From Amyelois transitella (Eukaryota > Arthropoda > Insecta > Lepidoptera > Pyralidae), in contig NC_083517.1 of assembly GCF_032362555.1 (NCBI RefSeq), forward strand, positions 5,352,001-5,416,000: DNA of 64,000 bases, in the 5' to 3' direction. The translations under genes and the position numbers were made by a program. Positions within the stretch are counted from its first letter, which is position 1. Each line of letters begins with the position of its first letter. The notes below the pieces were generated by a model, which was not told the origin of the DNA, did no database searches, and saw only the letters and a program-made list of their open reading frames with translations. Shown here piece after piece: positions 13,536-27,812 of the stretch.

Positions 13536-16500
13536 TCTTGCGCTCTTATGATTTATCGTCGAGGGACAACCTGCCCTGCACTAACTACCCATATTGCAGC
13601 TTCCGTACCGTTAATTATATGTCCCTCACAAAATCTTAAATCGCATTCTTAAGTTTGTCATCGGTAGCTCGATTCGGTTCGTTATCGATTCGGTACACAA
13701 TATTCCGATTCGATCGAAAGACGCGCACGCTAGTGAATTAAAGTAGATGTAAATAGAAGATTCTTAATTAAGATTTTATATTTTTGATACTCTATTGTGT
13801 TACGTGTAAAGTACATATTTTAAGATGTAATATTAAAGAGCTTGTAATAAGTATTAGCATGAGATGTTTTATATGACTTTATTGTAGCATTATAAACCCA
13901 CAGTTATGTTAACATAAACACGCGTTAGATTTAGATTTTTCGTTTAAGAAAGTATTTCCATGACTCGTAATTATCTAACATGAATTGCATAATGCCTCAT
14001 TCAGGAATGTAGACATAGACTACATTTTTGTAGACTTAGATTAAATCTAGATAGATTTTTATTTATAAAACACCGAGAGAACCATCATCGGTTACTAACC
14101 GTGCGATTGCCATTTGATCACACGTCACGCACCAAGGACGTGGACTGGACGCAGCCAGCATAATTTGGAAATTGTCATGGCATGTTCTCACGGCAAGCAC
14201 TCCAACATTTACATATTATTATTGAATCTATATTACTGCCAACAGTTTATCGCTCTACCCAATTCACGGCAAATTCGCCTTTATGACTGTTGTGTCACGA
14301 AGTCCTGTGCTAGGTAACTAGACATACCGTTCAGTGTATAAGCGTAGACAGATTAAAATCATAAAATAAACATGCCTAAAATATTATTAACAATTGAAAT
14401 TGTGGGTTTCCTTAATTATACATACATACAATTACGTCTTTATTCCTTACAGAACTAAAGTGATTTTTTCTCAAAAAGTCCGGTTATTTAAGAAACGGCT
14501 AGATGTATGAAAAGCTCATATTGATAAGAAAATGGTCCAATTGACTAATAAAAATATATGTATTGTCAATATCGTCCAATACTTAAATCCTGTTCTTTAA
14601 AATAGGTGTAACACTACATGCAGGGTAAAGAAGACACAAAACATTTAAGCGAGAACGTACGTACCTACGCTTTAATAATACTACATTTATTTCAAATCAC
14701 ACGCATGTAGACATTCGGTTAAACTAATAGAAAATTTATCCATGACAAATTGAGCGCTTAGCCATCGCATGTTGCTCTGAATACATTATCCAGCGCTTTT
14801 GGAAAAAACCGGTCGACTCGCGGCCGGCGGCGGCACGCCACTCCGACCGATCCGTTTTTATTTTGAAAATATTCCTTAAAACTTACAACCGCTATGATAA
14901 ACACGACCCTGTTTGTTATGGTAAACTTCGTGGATAGGTTAAAGAAATGTGTAAAAATTGACTGTGTTGTGGTTAGTTTATATCGTATTTATTGCTGAAT
15001 ACGCAAGTTGTTATTGAAAGTTCAAATATTTATCTCTATGATTAATCTTATTTTCACGTTATTTTTTTAAATTAGAGAATAAATTGTTTTATTTTTTTTT
15101 ATCTTTCGTCGTTTGAATTGTGACTTTATTTTGTTAGTTATATTTTTTATCGATGTCACTCTCTCTTTTTTTGAATTTTAAATCATTTAACATAATAAAA
15201 AGAATTTCTCAAAGTTCCTAATGCAATTGAGTTTATCTGATACCAAAAGTCATTAGTCACTTCGTCCATCCTCGGCGCCATTATGGTTTAGTGCTAGCGC
15301 ATAAAGTAGTCAAGATTTATCTATAGATAGATAGGAAATTGTATGGGAATCAATATAAATAAATTGCCCAATAGAATTGCCCGAGGAACACGCTAGCCCA
15401 GAGATCAGATACTATAACTCAACACGCAACATATCAATTAAAGAGTGTATTAAACATCCTCTGCCCCATGCACAGGATGTCTTTATTTAAACTTCTAAGA
15501 AAAAGCTTTGTGGAGTCGCAGGTATCATCTATTGTTATTAAAAATTAATAGAATTTTGTGCTTTTTTTTCTACAGGTAAAATAGTTAAGGTATTATAATT
15601 TTGTTATTAACGTGGCGAATGTTGAACAATACGCAAAGATGAGAGAGAGAAATAAGTTACATCACAACAAGTATTTATTGTACCTGATGTTTATATCATT
15701 ATTAATTTTAATGTACACTTACAAGATTCATATATTTACTAGTACAAAATTTATCGTGAGGAAGCCGTAATGGCTGAAGAGAACTAGTCGATTCATTATA
15801 AACTGTCAATTGCATTTACAGTAAAGAGAATACGATTAAAATAATATACAAACTCCAATTCGCATTCCTATATCGTCTCATTTCCGTTTCTAAACTGCAG
15901 CAAAGCTTTTAAATACCTCTACCATTGTATTCTGAAAAGGTATGCTATGTCCATTAACGCGTTTAATGTTGGTCTATGGCCTAAAGACACATCTTAGGGG
16001 AAGATATATGCCTAATTACAACGAAGATAATTAGAGACTGAGGCTATGCGTAATTCATGAAAATGGTCGACGTTTTAAGTGCAAAACATTTTATGATTAA
16101 AATTTATATGCAGTCTACTGGGATGTCAATGCGGGCACTAAGTCGCACCCGACCGGTTTTTTAATCGGATTCACAGCACCAGGACACCTTTTATTACTGA
16201 AGTATTATAGTTGATTTTAAACAAGCCATCGTTATAACTTGAACACTTTTAATATTTGGGAAGCTAATTTTATATATTGTACAGCGATAAGGCTGAAAGT
16301 AATCTTTAATTTATGGCTTAATTATGCTGTCATTTTAATTAACGTATGTTAGACATTTACAACTTGCCACACTAGCATTGCAGGGTGTGGGAAAGTAGAG
16401 TATTGAAATGTAAGATTTTTGTACATTTTCGTAAATAGAAAGTAACTTTTTGGTCCCAAAGCAGCAATACACAATTTTGAAGCACAGAAAAAACTAATAA

Positions 16501-16870
16501 GAGACAATAATACTACAGAAACTAAATTTTTCCGCTTGCAACCATACCTACTTACATACTTCTTTAAATCAATCAAGTAGAATGTTTATAAAAAAATTGT
16601 TAGTTATATTCGAATGACTAACTATAAATCTGTCAGTTATCCGTCCTATGAGCCTAAATATTAATAGGATTATAACTCACATGTAACAGTTGGGCGGTTC
16701 TTCTATAAACAACGGTAAGCAAAAAATATGATGACACACAAATGATCTGCCTGATGAATACGCCAGCTTATTAATTTATGAGTCGAGTTAATCACAGGGT
16801 CTGTGTTCCAATATAAATCAAGTAACTTTTGCTATTTATACAAAGGTACTTGACTTTTTTGTGCCGTGTA

Positions 16871-16927
16871 GTTTTCGTCACTACAGTCGTGCACTACGCA
16901 CTGGTACTCTTCTGTAGTGACGAAAAC
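16871..16927. repeat. hairpin, perfect 16-bp arms
   Basis: Arm gttttcgtcactacag at 16871-16886 is exactly complementary to 16912-16927. The 25-nt loop itself contains gtgc...gcac complementarity. A degraded 'ctccatctc...catggatgttgtaaaa' dispersed repeat in minus orientation follows directly (16930-17010). Confidence 0.8.
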
Positions 16928-16929
16928 CA

Positions 16930-17065
16930 TTCTCCATCTCCAACCGTCTCATTTCCATGGATGTTGTAAAAGACAAGACAATAGACATATTCTAGTGCAG
17001 CTTTTACCATAATCCAAAATATTTGTTAGATTCCCCTGCAAATATTTCGGAGGTTAATCGGAGCC
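16930..17065 (-). repeat. fragments of two dispersed repeats
   Basis: 16930-17010 resembles the 3' part of the 'cacgtctatatccctt' family in reverse (ctccatctc, ttccatggatgttgtaaaa). 17028-17065 resembles the 'cctgcaaa..cggaggt' family seen better at 59597-59765, but in forward orientation. Both are diverged. Confidence 0.45.
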
Positions 17066-20000
17066 ATTGGTCGATCTGTGACCACTATTTCAACAGCTAA
17101 TATACCAACATACAAAAATCCATCTATTCTTAAATCGATTAAAATGGCATTCCGCAAACTAAAATATGAGAATAAAAACTAGACATAACTCGTCTGAATG
17201 TAAGGCAGTCGGGTGATGTACAACTACTTACATATAGGATGCATATAAAGATATGTGTGTATAAAGAAAATATCCAGTCCTTTCAAGTTATACCTTGAAC
17301 CAAGGACAACAATATTTTACAGTCTTTGTCTGAAGTTAAAGTCGCTAACGAAACTCTCAAACGAAAGGAAAATTTGCTAATTGTCCCAGCAAACAAGATA
17401 AAGAATATAAGTTATATAAGAAGTCAATAAGAAATAAGTAAATACCTTCTTGTTGGTAATTGTTCATTAAAAACAAGAACTAGTACACAGTACTGAAACT
17501 AGCTTATCTCCAAGTTAAGAAACTATCATTTTATCACCGAATTGTTGTAAAATACTCAAAGGGTGCCCATGTAAACAAAGAGGATAAGGACACAATCAAT
17601 GAACAATTTTTCAATTTAAGTATTTATTCACGAGCAAATGAGGCTTCACTATTTACCGTTTATTACTAAATAGAGACATCAAGGTATAAACCTAACAATT
17701 TCATTAAATCAGTGAAAGGTCTAAGGATTATCTGCGCGGTTACGTCGGAGATTCTTGTCACCATCTCATGGAGCTTGTCTGATGGCCTCTCACATTAACG
17801 CACTGCAAATCTCAGAACATCATCACAGAATAATAATCGGTATTGCTTCACTCACGAGTTAAAGTTGATCACACTTATGTATTTTACACAGATTACTTTA
17901 GATTCCTTTTGTTCAATCTCAAACCTTTTTTGGCTTTTGTAATCAGTTAATTTATGTCAGTTTTACCTCTTGGTAATCTGATATAGGGTAAGTTACAGAA
18001 GTATATAATACAAAAAGCGTCGTTTATTGATGTACCTATCGGTTAAAAAGATCTAATGATGCTAATGTAAATAATCAACAAAACGACCCCTGTGCTATAA
18101 AACATTGTGACTAAGTACTCGTACATATACAACTCGTAACACGCAGAGATGATAAAGTAATGATGAATTTTATGGTTTTGGTTAAACTAATGAGGTGTTT
18201 ACAAGTTTACTTATTTTTGCTAAAGCTTGCCAATGAATCTGAACAAGATTTGTGATTGACCAAAAGGAATCTATCGCAATCTCTGTGTAAATCCATACTT
18301 ACTTTTACGATTGAGATAGGCATGTCTGATAGCAAAATATAAAATGCAAATTGTGATGACTAATCAATAAGCCTTCAAAAATTTGCTTTTCGTAAACAAA
18401 ATTTTGCCATAAAATGTACTATGCTTACTTAAGCACTGTGTGTTAACTATGAAGTTAATTTAAAACTTTGGATTAAATGAGTATTAATAATATGCTTACC
18501 TGAATAAAAAATGTATTATTTTTTTATGCTTTAAATAAAGCTAATATTTAGTTTGTCATTAAAATGTATATCTAAGATTTTTCTATATAAAAAAATATAT
18601 GAGTGCCTGATGTCCTTAAAAAATAAATCATCAATACAGTTAAACAAATAACGAAACAGGAATTGAGCATATGCATGTTTACAAGCTTATCGTGACTGGC
18701 ACTATATCTCGTGGTCATTTAGATCATAAAACAATGAACAGTTGCAGCCGAGAGAATGCAATGCTCAGTTATGCAAATAGTAGGGGGTCGCGACCGTTGT
18801 ATGAATATTGATACTGCATTGTAGGCATCGCAGATCTGCCCGCGATAGCCCATACCCCGGCTCTGCTTGCACGATTTCTTCGGATTTACTACAACTGATT
18901 ATCTGACGGCACAAGATCGCCAATCGGCGTATAATTTTTTTCTTTATCTATGCTTTTACGTGTCTGATGGATTGAAGGACCTGTATACGATAAAAATAAT
19001 CACGAGTGTAGATAATTTTCATTTTAATCATCAGTTAAAATCATAATATCTTATTATGCTTTATTTTTTTGGTGGAATAAATAGAGCATAAGGCTTAGAA
19101 CATTGGGTCTTCGGAATGTCTGGAGAAGTCCCAAAAGATAGGTTTAGTTGGATTGAGATTTAGATAGTGGCAGTTATAACATTATCCGATAAGAAAAAAA
19201 AGACCAACTTAAGCAGTACTAAGTTTTCGTTTGAAAATGTTACGTGGTTGTCTATAGAGCTTCTTCATCATTTCTTGCGAAAGTCGTGGGAAGCGATCGA
19301 GAGCGATGACATTAACTAACAACTAGTGTTAATAACTGTTGGCGATCAGCTAATCGTAATTATTTTGCTTAATACTGTATCAGTTTGTAAAATTATGTCC
19401 ACATCGTCATTCGACAACCACAACAGGACCTTCAATCTACAATACACTATGAGAAAGAGATTTAAAAGCAAAATTGTTCAGCGCAAAAATATTTTACAAC
19501 TACAGCAATACATGAAGAATAAAATGAAATAGCAAAGTGCAGAGTGGCCACGCAACCACAATGGCCAGGCCGACTAAGAAATGACTTCAAAAACGTATAT
19601 AACTTCGTCAAATGGTCATAAAATGAGACCCGTTTTACGGCGTGCCTTTACATCCGCGGGCTACGAGAGATGATCGGATGCTTTTGCAACTTAAAGCCAA
19701 CCTCACTTGTTGCAAAAACTTGGAGAGAATAGTAAACCTTTTTCAATATGCTCCTTTGTGTATGGCCCGGATGGCCATGAAAGTGTTTTATCTTTTGATG
19801 AAATTTCTCGTAATGTGAAGCGAAAGACTGTTTTTTAACTCTTTTAAAAAGAAAGATGTTATACATTTGATGCATCTGTATCAACGTAGTAGCGAAACGA
19901 ATGGACTGACTAAACTTGTTATTATAATTCATCATTATTACATCATATTCTAGGTGTGTGTTTCATATGAACATCTTTTTCTATTCCCATATACTATACC

Positions 20001-20831
20001 TATACTTTTTCTATATAAAATGTTCTTATCATTTGTAAGTAAAAAACCTTGTTACATTATTTGTGGCGACTAAACTTATATTTTTCCATAATAATTAAAT
20101 TAAATAGCATTCTTCACGAGTCCGCGTATAATGCGCACGACTAACACTTCACATTAACACATCACAATGCCGTTAGAAAAGTAGCACCTTGTAAAAAATA
20201 GCAGGATCTGTAAGCATATTTAGCATTTTGTGGAAGGTAGCGCGGAGTCTACCTGCTTGCTGCAGGTAAAACGGTGAACAAAACACCCGTACAAAAAATG
20301 TTTTTGTACAATACTTGATTCGTCAACGGGAACTGGTGCCTGGGTTCTAAAAATGACTCACACATCAAACTTGTTAATATTTACAACTTGAATTTTATAT
20401 ATTTATGGTTAAGCAATTCCTGTCCCTTTAATTCATACACATGAAATAATTATATGTTAAGCTAACAAACAAATGTCATTTAAGTACAAATGGAAATTTC
20501 GGAATAGGAAGGCCTAGAAGAACAGACCTTGGTGATGGTACGAAAAACATCGTAAAATTTGAATCAAGATCAAGGTCATTTCACAAGTCATAAATCTACG
20601 AGCTTGCATAAAAAATTACAAATATTAATGAAGTAAAAGAATCAAGGCATCGCGGCAAATGCGACAATGTATTTGCTGCCTACCCTTCCAGTAATAAAGA
20701 GGAGTGATTTTAACTTATATGTAATCCACCACTGAAGGTTATTGGGTGCGTTAACTATTATGGGTAAAAATGAAAGTTTATCACAGAAATCTTAGTAACA
20801 ATGGATCTGATAAAAACCATCTGCTTCCAGT

Positions 20832-20957
20832 ACAAAACAAGTAGTATTAGGCAGCAAGTCGCATAGTACTACTTGTTTTTGTTATATTGATATAGTTAAA
20901 AATATCTTTATTTATGTTATAAAAAAAATCTATTAGAATTCAATAGATTTTTTTTTT
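20832..20957. repeat. two adjacent hairpins
   Basis: First hairpin: 'caagtagta' around 20840 pairs with 'tactacttg' around 20867, extended by A/T runs with one or two mismatches. Second hairpin: 14 A-rich bases at 20921-20934 pair exactly with the mirrored stretch starting at 20942, around a 7-nt loop containing GAATTC. Both are simple foldbacks in intron DNA. Confidence 0.65.
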
Positions 20958-21459
20958 GGGTTTGAAGACCATAAAATTTGACCGAGAAATTACTTAAGTC
21001 ATACTGAGTAATATCTTGCTTTAATCTAAATTATACTTATACATTCACATCTTCATCTTTACAAAACGCGCCCTTAAAAAAGTCCTTTAATGGATTCATT
21101 CAATATGCTTATTATCAAATAAAGTCCGCGATATTCTGAATAAATTCCTCAAGCACACACTTGTTCAAAAGACTCACACGCAGGTATTTTAATTCAATGT
21201 AATTTGATCCCTCGTTAATTCAGTAGCCCGCTTTGCAAACAGGGATCGGTTTGGATGTAATCAAACTATCGTAAAATGATGCATTCAAGCGTTATATTAC
21301 CTCTTTTATTTTCTCTCTTGATGCAATGAACAGAGGCTTTTAAAACGTCCTTGTCTAGGTATAAAAATGAGAATATGTTTCCATGTCATATCTTAACATA
21401 CCTTTTTGTAAAATCTGGCTCCCGTGAGAATTTCCAGATAAAATACCTATGACACTCCT

Positions 21460-21590
21460 GAAGGTATATTCTATATCTATATACCAAATTTCGTCGAAAT
21501 CGGTGAATTATTTTTTAGTTTATTCGTTACAAACAAAAATACAAATCTTTTCTCTTTTTAATATTTGAGGATAAACAGTAATAGTTTAAG
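21460..21590 (+). repeat. LINE-like 3' tail fragment
   Basis: Contains 'ataccaaatttcgtcgaaat', 'cggtgaat' and 'tttattcgttacaaac', followed by 'aaaatacaaatctttt'. This wording recurs at the 3' ends of RTE-like retroelements in many insect genomes. It is assigned from pattern memory only; no coding part remains. Confidence 0.45.
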
Positions 21591-23060
21591 TTTTTTCAGA
21601 TGCTTACATATGTACGTATATTTTAAATTTACTGCCAAATTTACCTACGCCGCGGATAAGAAATCACGTGTAATAAAGCGAGCAAGATATTTCGTGTTAT
21701 AATTATAAAATAATTCGTGTATCTTTTACATAATTAATATCGTAACACGATTCTTGGCGTGTAAAGTAACTCAAGAACAGGAAGTCGTGGGAAAAGGTTT
21801 CTACCTAAAGTAATACATGGTGCGTGAAAAGAGGTACACATGAAACTAAATGCTAGTCCGCTGGTAGTAAAAGCTTTATAGGACTTTGGTGCATACTGAG
21901 AATATCTTCACTATTTCTATGCAAAAATTTTATTTAAAAAGGAATCTTCGTACATTTATTAAATGTTAATAAAACTATTTGGAATGTGATTTAAAAACAC
22001 TATTCATAATTTGTAGTCATTAAAACTAACATAGGCAGCAATAGTGAGAATGCATTGCAAGAAAGTGATTCAAGAACCCTTTTGAATATCTTCTAATGAC
22101 TAAATTAAGGAGAGTATTTAATTCGTCAGAACCCAAATGTGTAAAATTTTCCTAAGACATTGAAATTAATTATCTGAATTTACGAATAGTCGATGTACTC
22201 GTATGGTGGTAGATGATACGTAACATGTAATTATAGGTTAGACGCCGGCCAAATTAAATATTTTACTGGCCCGTTTACCTTAAGATTTAGTGATGCGTCA
22301 AATCTGTCGTAACAACTCGTAAAGAAATCTTATTTCATATCATAAGACAATGGTTATCAATAAATAAAATATTGACAATCTCATCAGAGTGAAATATGTA
22401 GGCAATAAAAAAAGATATTGGAAATTTTATGATAACAATTTAGATTCAGTTTTCTTTTAAGTAGGTATGTTATTTTTGTTTATAAATTTGAGCTAACTTA
22501 GCCAGGATGGACCTGGCAATTTTAGATAAACGTCATTCTGTATCAGATTTTAATACACCCTATTGCCTATCGTTCATAATTAATTTCAAACAAAATAAAT
22601 TGTAATATTTGACGCAAATGGTCACATCGCTTCCAATAATCGATATTATCGACATAATTAGTCACATCCCTACAACTAAGTGGCGTTTAGCTGCCGTGTA
22701 CCGCCGCACCGGCCTTCGAGCTCGGCCCTACAATTATTGGATGAATTGTAGGCGCGCCGGCGCATTGTCTTACCTGCGTGTGGGTTAGTGATATATTTTA
22801 TTACAAAACCCTTTTGGTTTTGGAAGGCATGATGATAACTATCATTTATTAGGATGCTGTATTAGTATAAATTGTGTAAAATAAAAATAACAATTAATAA
22901 AACGTTAATAAAAATTGTTAAGTAATATCACCATGGTAATAAATACATATATAAATTAAGGATCGCAAACTTTGTAATGAAGTTTACCTATTTTAGATCA
23001 ACAATGACTGTCAATATCTCAATTTCGAAACCATCATTTAGCCATTTAGCTAAACTGCAT

Positions 23061-23112
23061 ACGATTCGAGTCTTGTGACTATTGGCTCTGTCTACCCCTT
23101 AAGGGATAAAGA
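23061..23112 (-). repeat. dispersed repeat head, 'cacgtctatatccctt' family
   Basis: Read in reverse: 'atcccttaaggggtagacag' then 'agccaatagtcacaagact', matching the head of the copy at 26649. Only about 50 bases survive. Confidence 0.55.
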
Positions 23113-26100
23113 AATAAATTATTCATCATTGATATCATTTAATCTCTTCAATTTTATTTAGTGCAATTCCCAATTATTTAGGCGTCTGGTCTGCCCTCAT
23201 GGGTGATTCACGGCGCTATCAAATCCAAAGAGGAAATTTTTTAATTTTTTCAATGGGAAAGCGCCAAATTTAATACGAGTAGAGTAGACAGGTTTTCTTA
23301 ATATTAAAACTCCTATAAATGGAAGTGTAAGGTGGAGTAACGGTGCCATAGCAGGCGTGGGCCGAACATTCTTAACATTTCACATGCAATTTGCATTTTA
23401 CAACTTTTATCTAGTTGGTACTAAACGAGATTCCGAGCTGGGCGCGAATCGAACTCCATATTGCTTACATTAATTATCTCGTGACCCTGCGGCTTAAGCA
23501 AATATAGTTTAGACTAGCTTTGAAAGTTTTATTTAATCGATCATAAGAATGATTCTTTGGGAGTCTACTCATGTATTTGCAAATGGAGGTGAAGAACATC
23601 GACAAAATATAAATTAAATGTACCTATATTATAAGATATTGTGAGCATGATCAAAGACATCAATAATTTTTCAAGTAAATCCTTCATCAAGTTTTATTTA
23701 CAAAGCAAATCGCCCGCGACAGGAGCCCAAGATGAAAAGAGTGCCGTCTGCGTCTCGGAGTGCACAGGCGTAAAGAATACATTGAAATAAAATACGATAT
23801 GTCAAAACGTTAACCCTTAATTGTAATTTAGTAGTAATATCCGAACGCGAGGTATCAAGATCAAGTCCCCACGCTCATTTCGGCCATTCCGAAATTTATT
23901 TGACTTGAGGCTGTAATATTGTACCACGCGCGTACAATAACGCACTAAATCATATCAAATCGTAATGCGACGGAGGTGTGTCGAGAGCGGAATTAAAATG
24001 CAATAATATCTCCGCTATGCAGTAATTCTGGCCTGTCTCAGATCTGCTGAGATTATCGTAAAGTATTTATTTATCCAACGTTCCCTCGGGAGGGTAGATA
24101 GCATCAGGGAATCAATTTTGCAGCAAAACGTCGCGGAGGCGTAAGGTTTACTGGCTTGGAGTTGCAGGTGCCGCTGTTATTTAAATGGTCCCATTCGTTT
24201 TAGCTAAAACTTGGGCATTCAGTTTAAAACATGACACCAACATTTTGACCAAAATTGCATATAAATAAATGTAGATAAAATTATTCTCGCCCTGTAACCA
24301 CAATCCTTCTGGAATGCTTAAATGAGGTATGTATATTAGTTTTCTTTCTTTATTCAAAGGAGATTTTCATTACCTTTATAATAATATTATAAAATTTTCT
24401 TCTTCCTTTAATACTTAGTAATAAAAAGGATACTACAATCCCAGGCGATCTGAATGTGCAAGTTACCTCGAGTTGGATTTTTTACAACAAGACTCACAGC
24501 TTCTATGATTCAAAGCTGAAGATAAGCTAAAACATAATAAAACGCCAACAGAATTTACTGTTTGAGCAGGTAAGAAAATTACATCCTATCACGCCATCCT
24601 GGACAAATCAAGGATCTTATGCATAAATCACAATAAACTTCATGCAGTACAAACTTATGATCTGCACACGCGGCGCTCATAACTATCGTGTACACAGGCT
24701 GATGTGTGACGTAGAAAGCAACAGACCCAATAGAAACCGGTTCAACTTAACGTGAACACACACACATAAAGTGACCAATTAAGCGAGGCCTGTGACAGAG
24801 TTATTCTTGTCCCCGTTCGGGTTTACTGATGGAATGTGTTAGGAGGGCGGGGTGTATCACGCTTCAGTGGTCGCTATAGTCAACAGCGATAAGAAAGCTG
24901 GCCAACTCGAGGGACTGTCAAGAAACAATCTATATATGATTACAGACAGATTTCGGAAAATCTTCTTGCAAAATTAAAGAAAATTGGACATAGGATATTT
25001 TAATAAATATAGGTAATGCTTCATAAGAAACCACAATAAAAACGTTTTATATCAGCCAGTTCTGTAGTGATTACTGAATGGATTTCTCTCATGCTAACGA
25101 GACTGCATTAAGAATTTCAAATAATCCAGTTTTTGGTTCCTGACACCGCATATCATCTCTAGCAACTTGGTTGGCTGGTAATACCAGCAATTTTTTCAGT
25201 TCGCCCTCAAATCAATTGAATATCTTCATTAAACTAAGAAAGAACATAAGAATCTTTATCTGCATAATGTATCTCATTGTTTTTTCCCTAAGAAGAAGCC
25301 CGGGGTTCTAAGATCACTATCCTAGAGTGGGTTAATCACAAACTGACACATATAACCTCTGAATACTTCGGTCTACACAAAAGAACCGAACCCTTGAAAT
25401 AAAAAATATAAAGTTGCGAATTAAATAGTAATAATTTATCAAAACAGCAAAACCAAGTCAAAGCCACACATAAAATCAAAACATTGGCTGTTATAGAAAC
25501 AGGATATTGTAATAAATGAGTAGGAATAACTGTAATAGAGACAATAAATAAAAATCGGACACTTTGCAACCAAAATAGATGGCGTCTTCAGCTAAAAACT
25601 CATTACATATTCATTCCCACACGACCTATGCCTATGGTCATAAAATTGACAAATTAATCACTGTTCGTAGCTTGTATATATTTTCTACGACATGTACAAT
25701 TTATCGAGTTCATTTTTGTCAATTTAAATCTTTGAAAAAATTGATATGAGACCAGCTAACTTCGGCAAACTTTATTATAAAAGGTAAAGTTAAATATGCA
25801 GAAGTATGATTAAAATAGTATACTTGTAGAATCGAGAAAGATTCTTTAAATGAAAAATAGCATGCGGAAAATCCTACCCATTTGTTTGTTAAGAAAGTAC
25901 ATAGTTTACTATTAATTCAAAATCCTTTTATAAAGTAACGAAATCCAAAATGTGTTTACTTCAAGGTCTGGTCAGTAAATAAAACTAAGAAAAAATCACC
26001 TATTACTGAGAACCGAATGTAATTCATGTTATACTAATGAGTCCGCGTCTGTTTGATGAAGATAATCAAAGTAAACACAATTATTTACTCACACCTACTC

Positions 26101-26648
26101 AGCGATGAAGGAAACATCTCACGACTTCACAATCTTACGCAAGCGATGTCTTGGCGTAGGATTTCTGATAGCGCACCTAAGTTTCCAGTCACGTTTGGCA
26201 TGTCACTCAAGTCCTACTTAAGTACAGCTTGCAAAATAATTAAATAACAACTTACTACACACTTAATTTAATCGGTTCGATCTATTAAAAATCCATCAAT
26301 AGATTGCTGAAAGTACAAATTCTGGTCGTATTATTTCGTAGTTATTATAGGTTCCTACAGCAGCAGTAGTGATGTTGATCTTTCATCGCGATATTTCAGC
26401 GTTTCAGGACATTTGTTTGTCTTATAAATCCTATTCGTGGTTCTGGCCCCTGTGCCTAATGTTCTATATATAATGGACTAAATACTGTTGACTCAATATG
26501 GTTGTAAGATATAATAATTACCAATTACTTATGGAATCTTCGCTTATTATACTTATTACACAAATATTTTTCATTCAAATAACTGAATAAAAAAAATATT
26601 AAAGCAGTTTTAGTTGTTAAGACAAAATAAGTTGTGAGTTTTCCAATT

Positions 26649-26877
26649 ACATACATACAGTCACGTCTATATCCCTTACGGGGTAGGCAGAGCCAATAGT
26701 CTCGAAAAGACTGAATGGCCACGTTCAGCTGCTCGGCTTAATGATGGAATTGAGATCCAAATAGTGACAGGTTGCTAGCCCATCGCCTAAAAAAAGGATC
26801 GCAATTTTATAAATCCATGGGAAAGAGATGGAGTGGTCTTATTCTTTTCTGTATTGGTGCCGGGAACCACACGGCAC
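26649..26877 (+). repeat. dispersed repeat, near-complete 'cacgtctatatccctt' copy
   Basis: The reference copy in this window. It runs from 'acatacatacagtcacgtc' through 'gggtaggcagagccaat', 'gaatggccacgttcagctg', 'ttaatgatggaattgaga', 'gttgctagcccatcgcct' and 'catgggaaagagatggagt' to 'gccgggaaccacacggcac'. There is no tRNA head and no coding frame. At least eight other full or partial copies lie in the window. The class is unknown to me; the abundance and fixed ends suggest a SINE-like or non-autonomous element. Confidence 0.8.
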
Positions 26878-27629
26878 TTTTCCAATTATGAAATGAATAA
26901 CAAAATATAAAAAGGGTAAAGCCAGTTCTGTTAAAAAAAAATACCTACCACGCATAAAGATACCGTTACTAAAATGTTATAAACATAAAACAGCAACACG
27001 TATGAAGGGTTAATAAAATTTTACAAAATTCGTGTTTTTATAACTTTATGACAAGCGCTTTTTGCTTGTTATGTTCTGCAATACACACGTTTAAGTATCC
27101 TTAGATAAAAGGAAAAAAGAATTGAAACGATATATTTAGATATCGTTAATAGATTAATAAGCCTATCTGTAAAGCTATCGATCTTAACAATTCAAATGTA
27201 TTATGGTATGTAAATGTAAGTAGAGGAACGGAAATAACTTAATGTATTTTTGAGATATAGCTACATTACCCCGGGCAGAAAAGCGACGTAAGTGATTTTT
27301 TTCCAGCGATAAAAGCGTTAGGGCTGCGCCACCCAAATTCCTTATCAGCATGCCTCGGAAGGCATTTACAAGAACCGAAGTAAAGGCTGACTTCACATTT
27401 CTTTTCACCTCACCGCTTCGTCCTTTTGGTAACCAATAAATTCATCGATAAAAAGTGAAACACTAATACGTTTGAGTTCCAGAACAGTAACAAATAAAGT
27501 TCTGGTGAAAATCATTCATTAAACCTTTTAAGTCCATTAGCGATTCGTGATAACGTATTGCTGTTGCGTTATAATATAGGTCTGAGTTTAGTTTAATATT
27601 ATATATATATATTTTAATTATTTATTATG

Positions 27630-27812
27630 ATACGTGCATCACGTGTATTTCCCGTAAGGAACGACAAAGACTACATATTTCCACTCGCCAACGTCTTTTA
27701 CTTATATTAAGTAATATAGCATATTACATGATTCAATTTTTGTTAGGTTCTCCTGTAAATGTTGCGGAGGTCACAAGGACGGTTCTATGTAAAAACCTTA
27801 CCCAATCAAATT
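27630..27812. repeat. diverged copies of two dispersed repeats
   Basis: 27630-27705 resembles the 'tcacgcctctttcc...tttccacttgcca' family (cgtgtatttcccgtaagga, tttccactcgcca). 27745-27812 resembles the 'ttgcggaggtc...gtaaaaacc' family of 59597-59765. Both are weak. Confidence 0.4.

Noticed and set aside
19648..19935. 95-codon minus-strand frame in the fat intron
   Set aside because: No motif and no splice sites, and the opposite strand is equally open over much of it. Probably chance or an old element.
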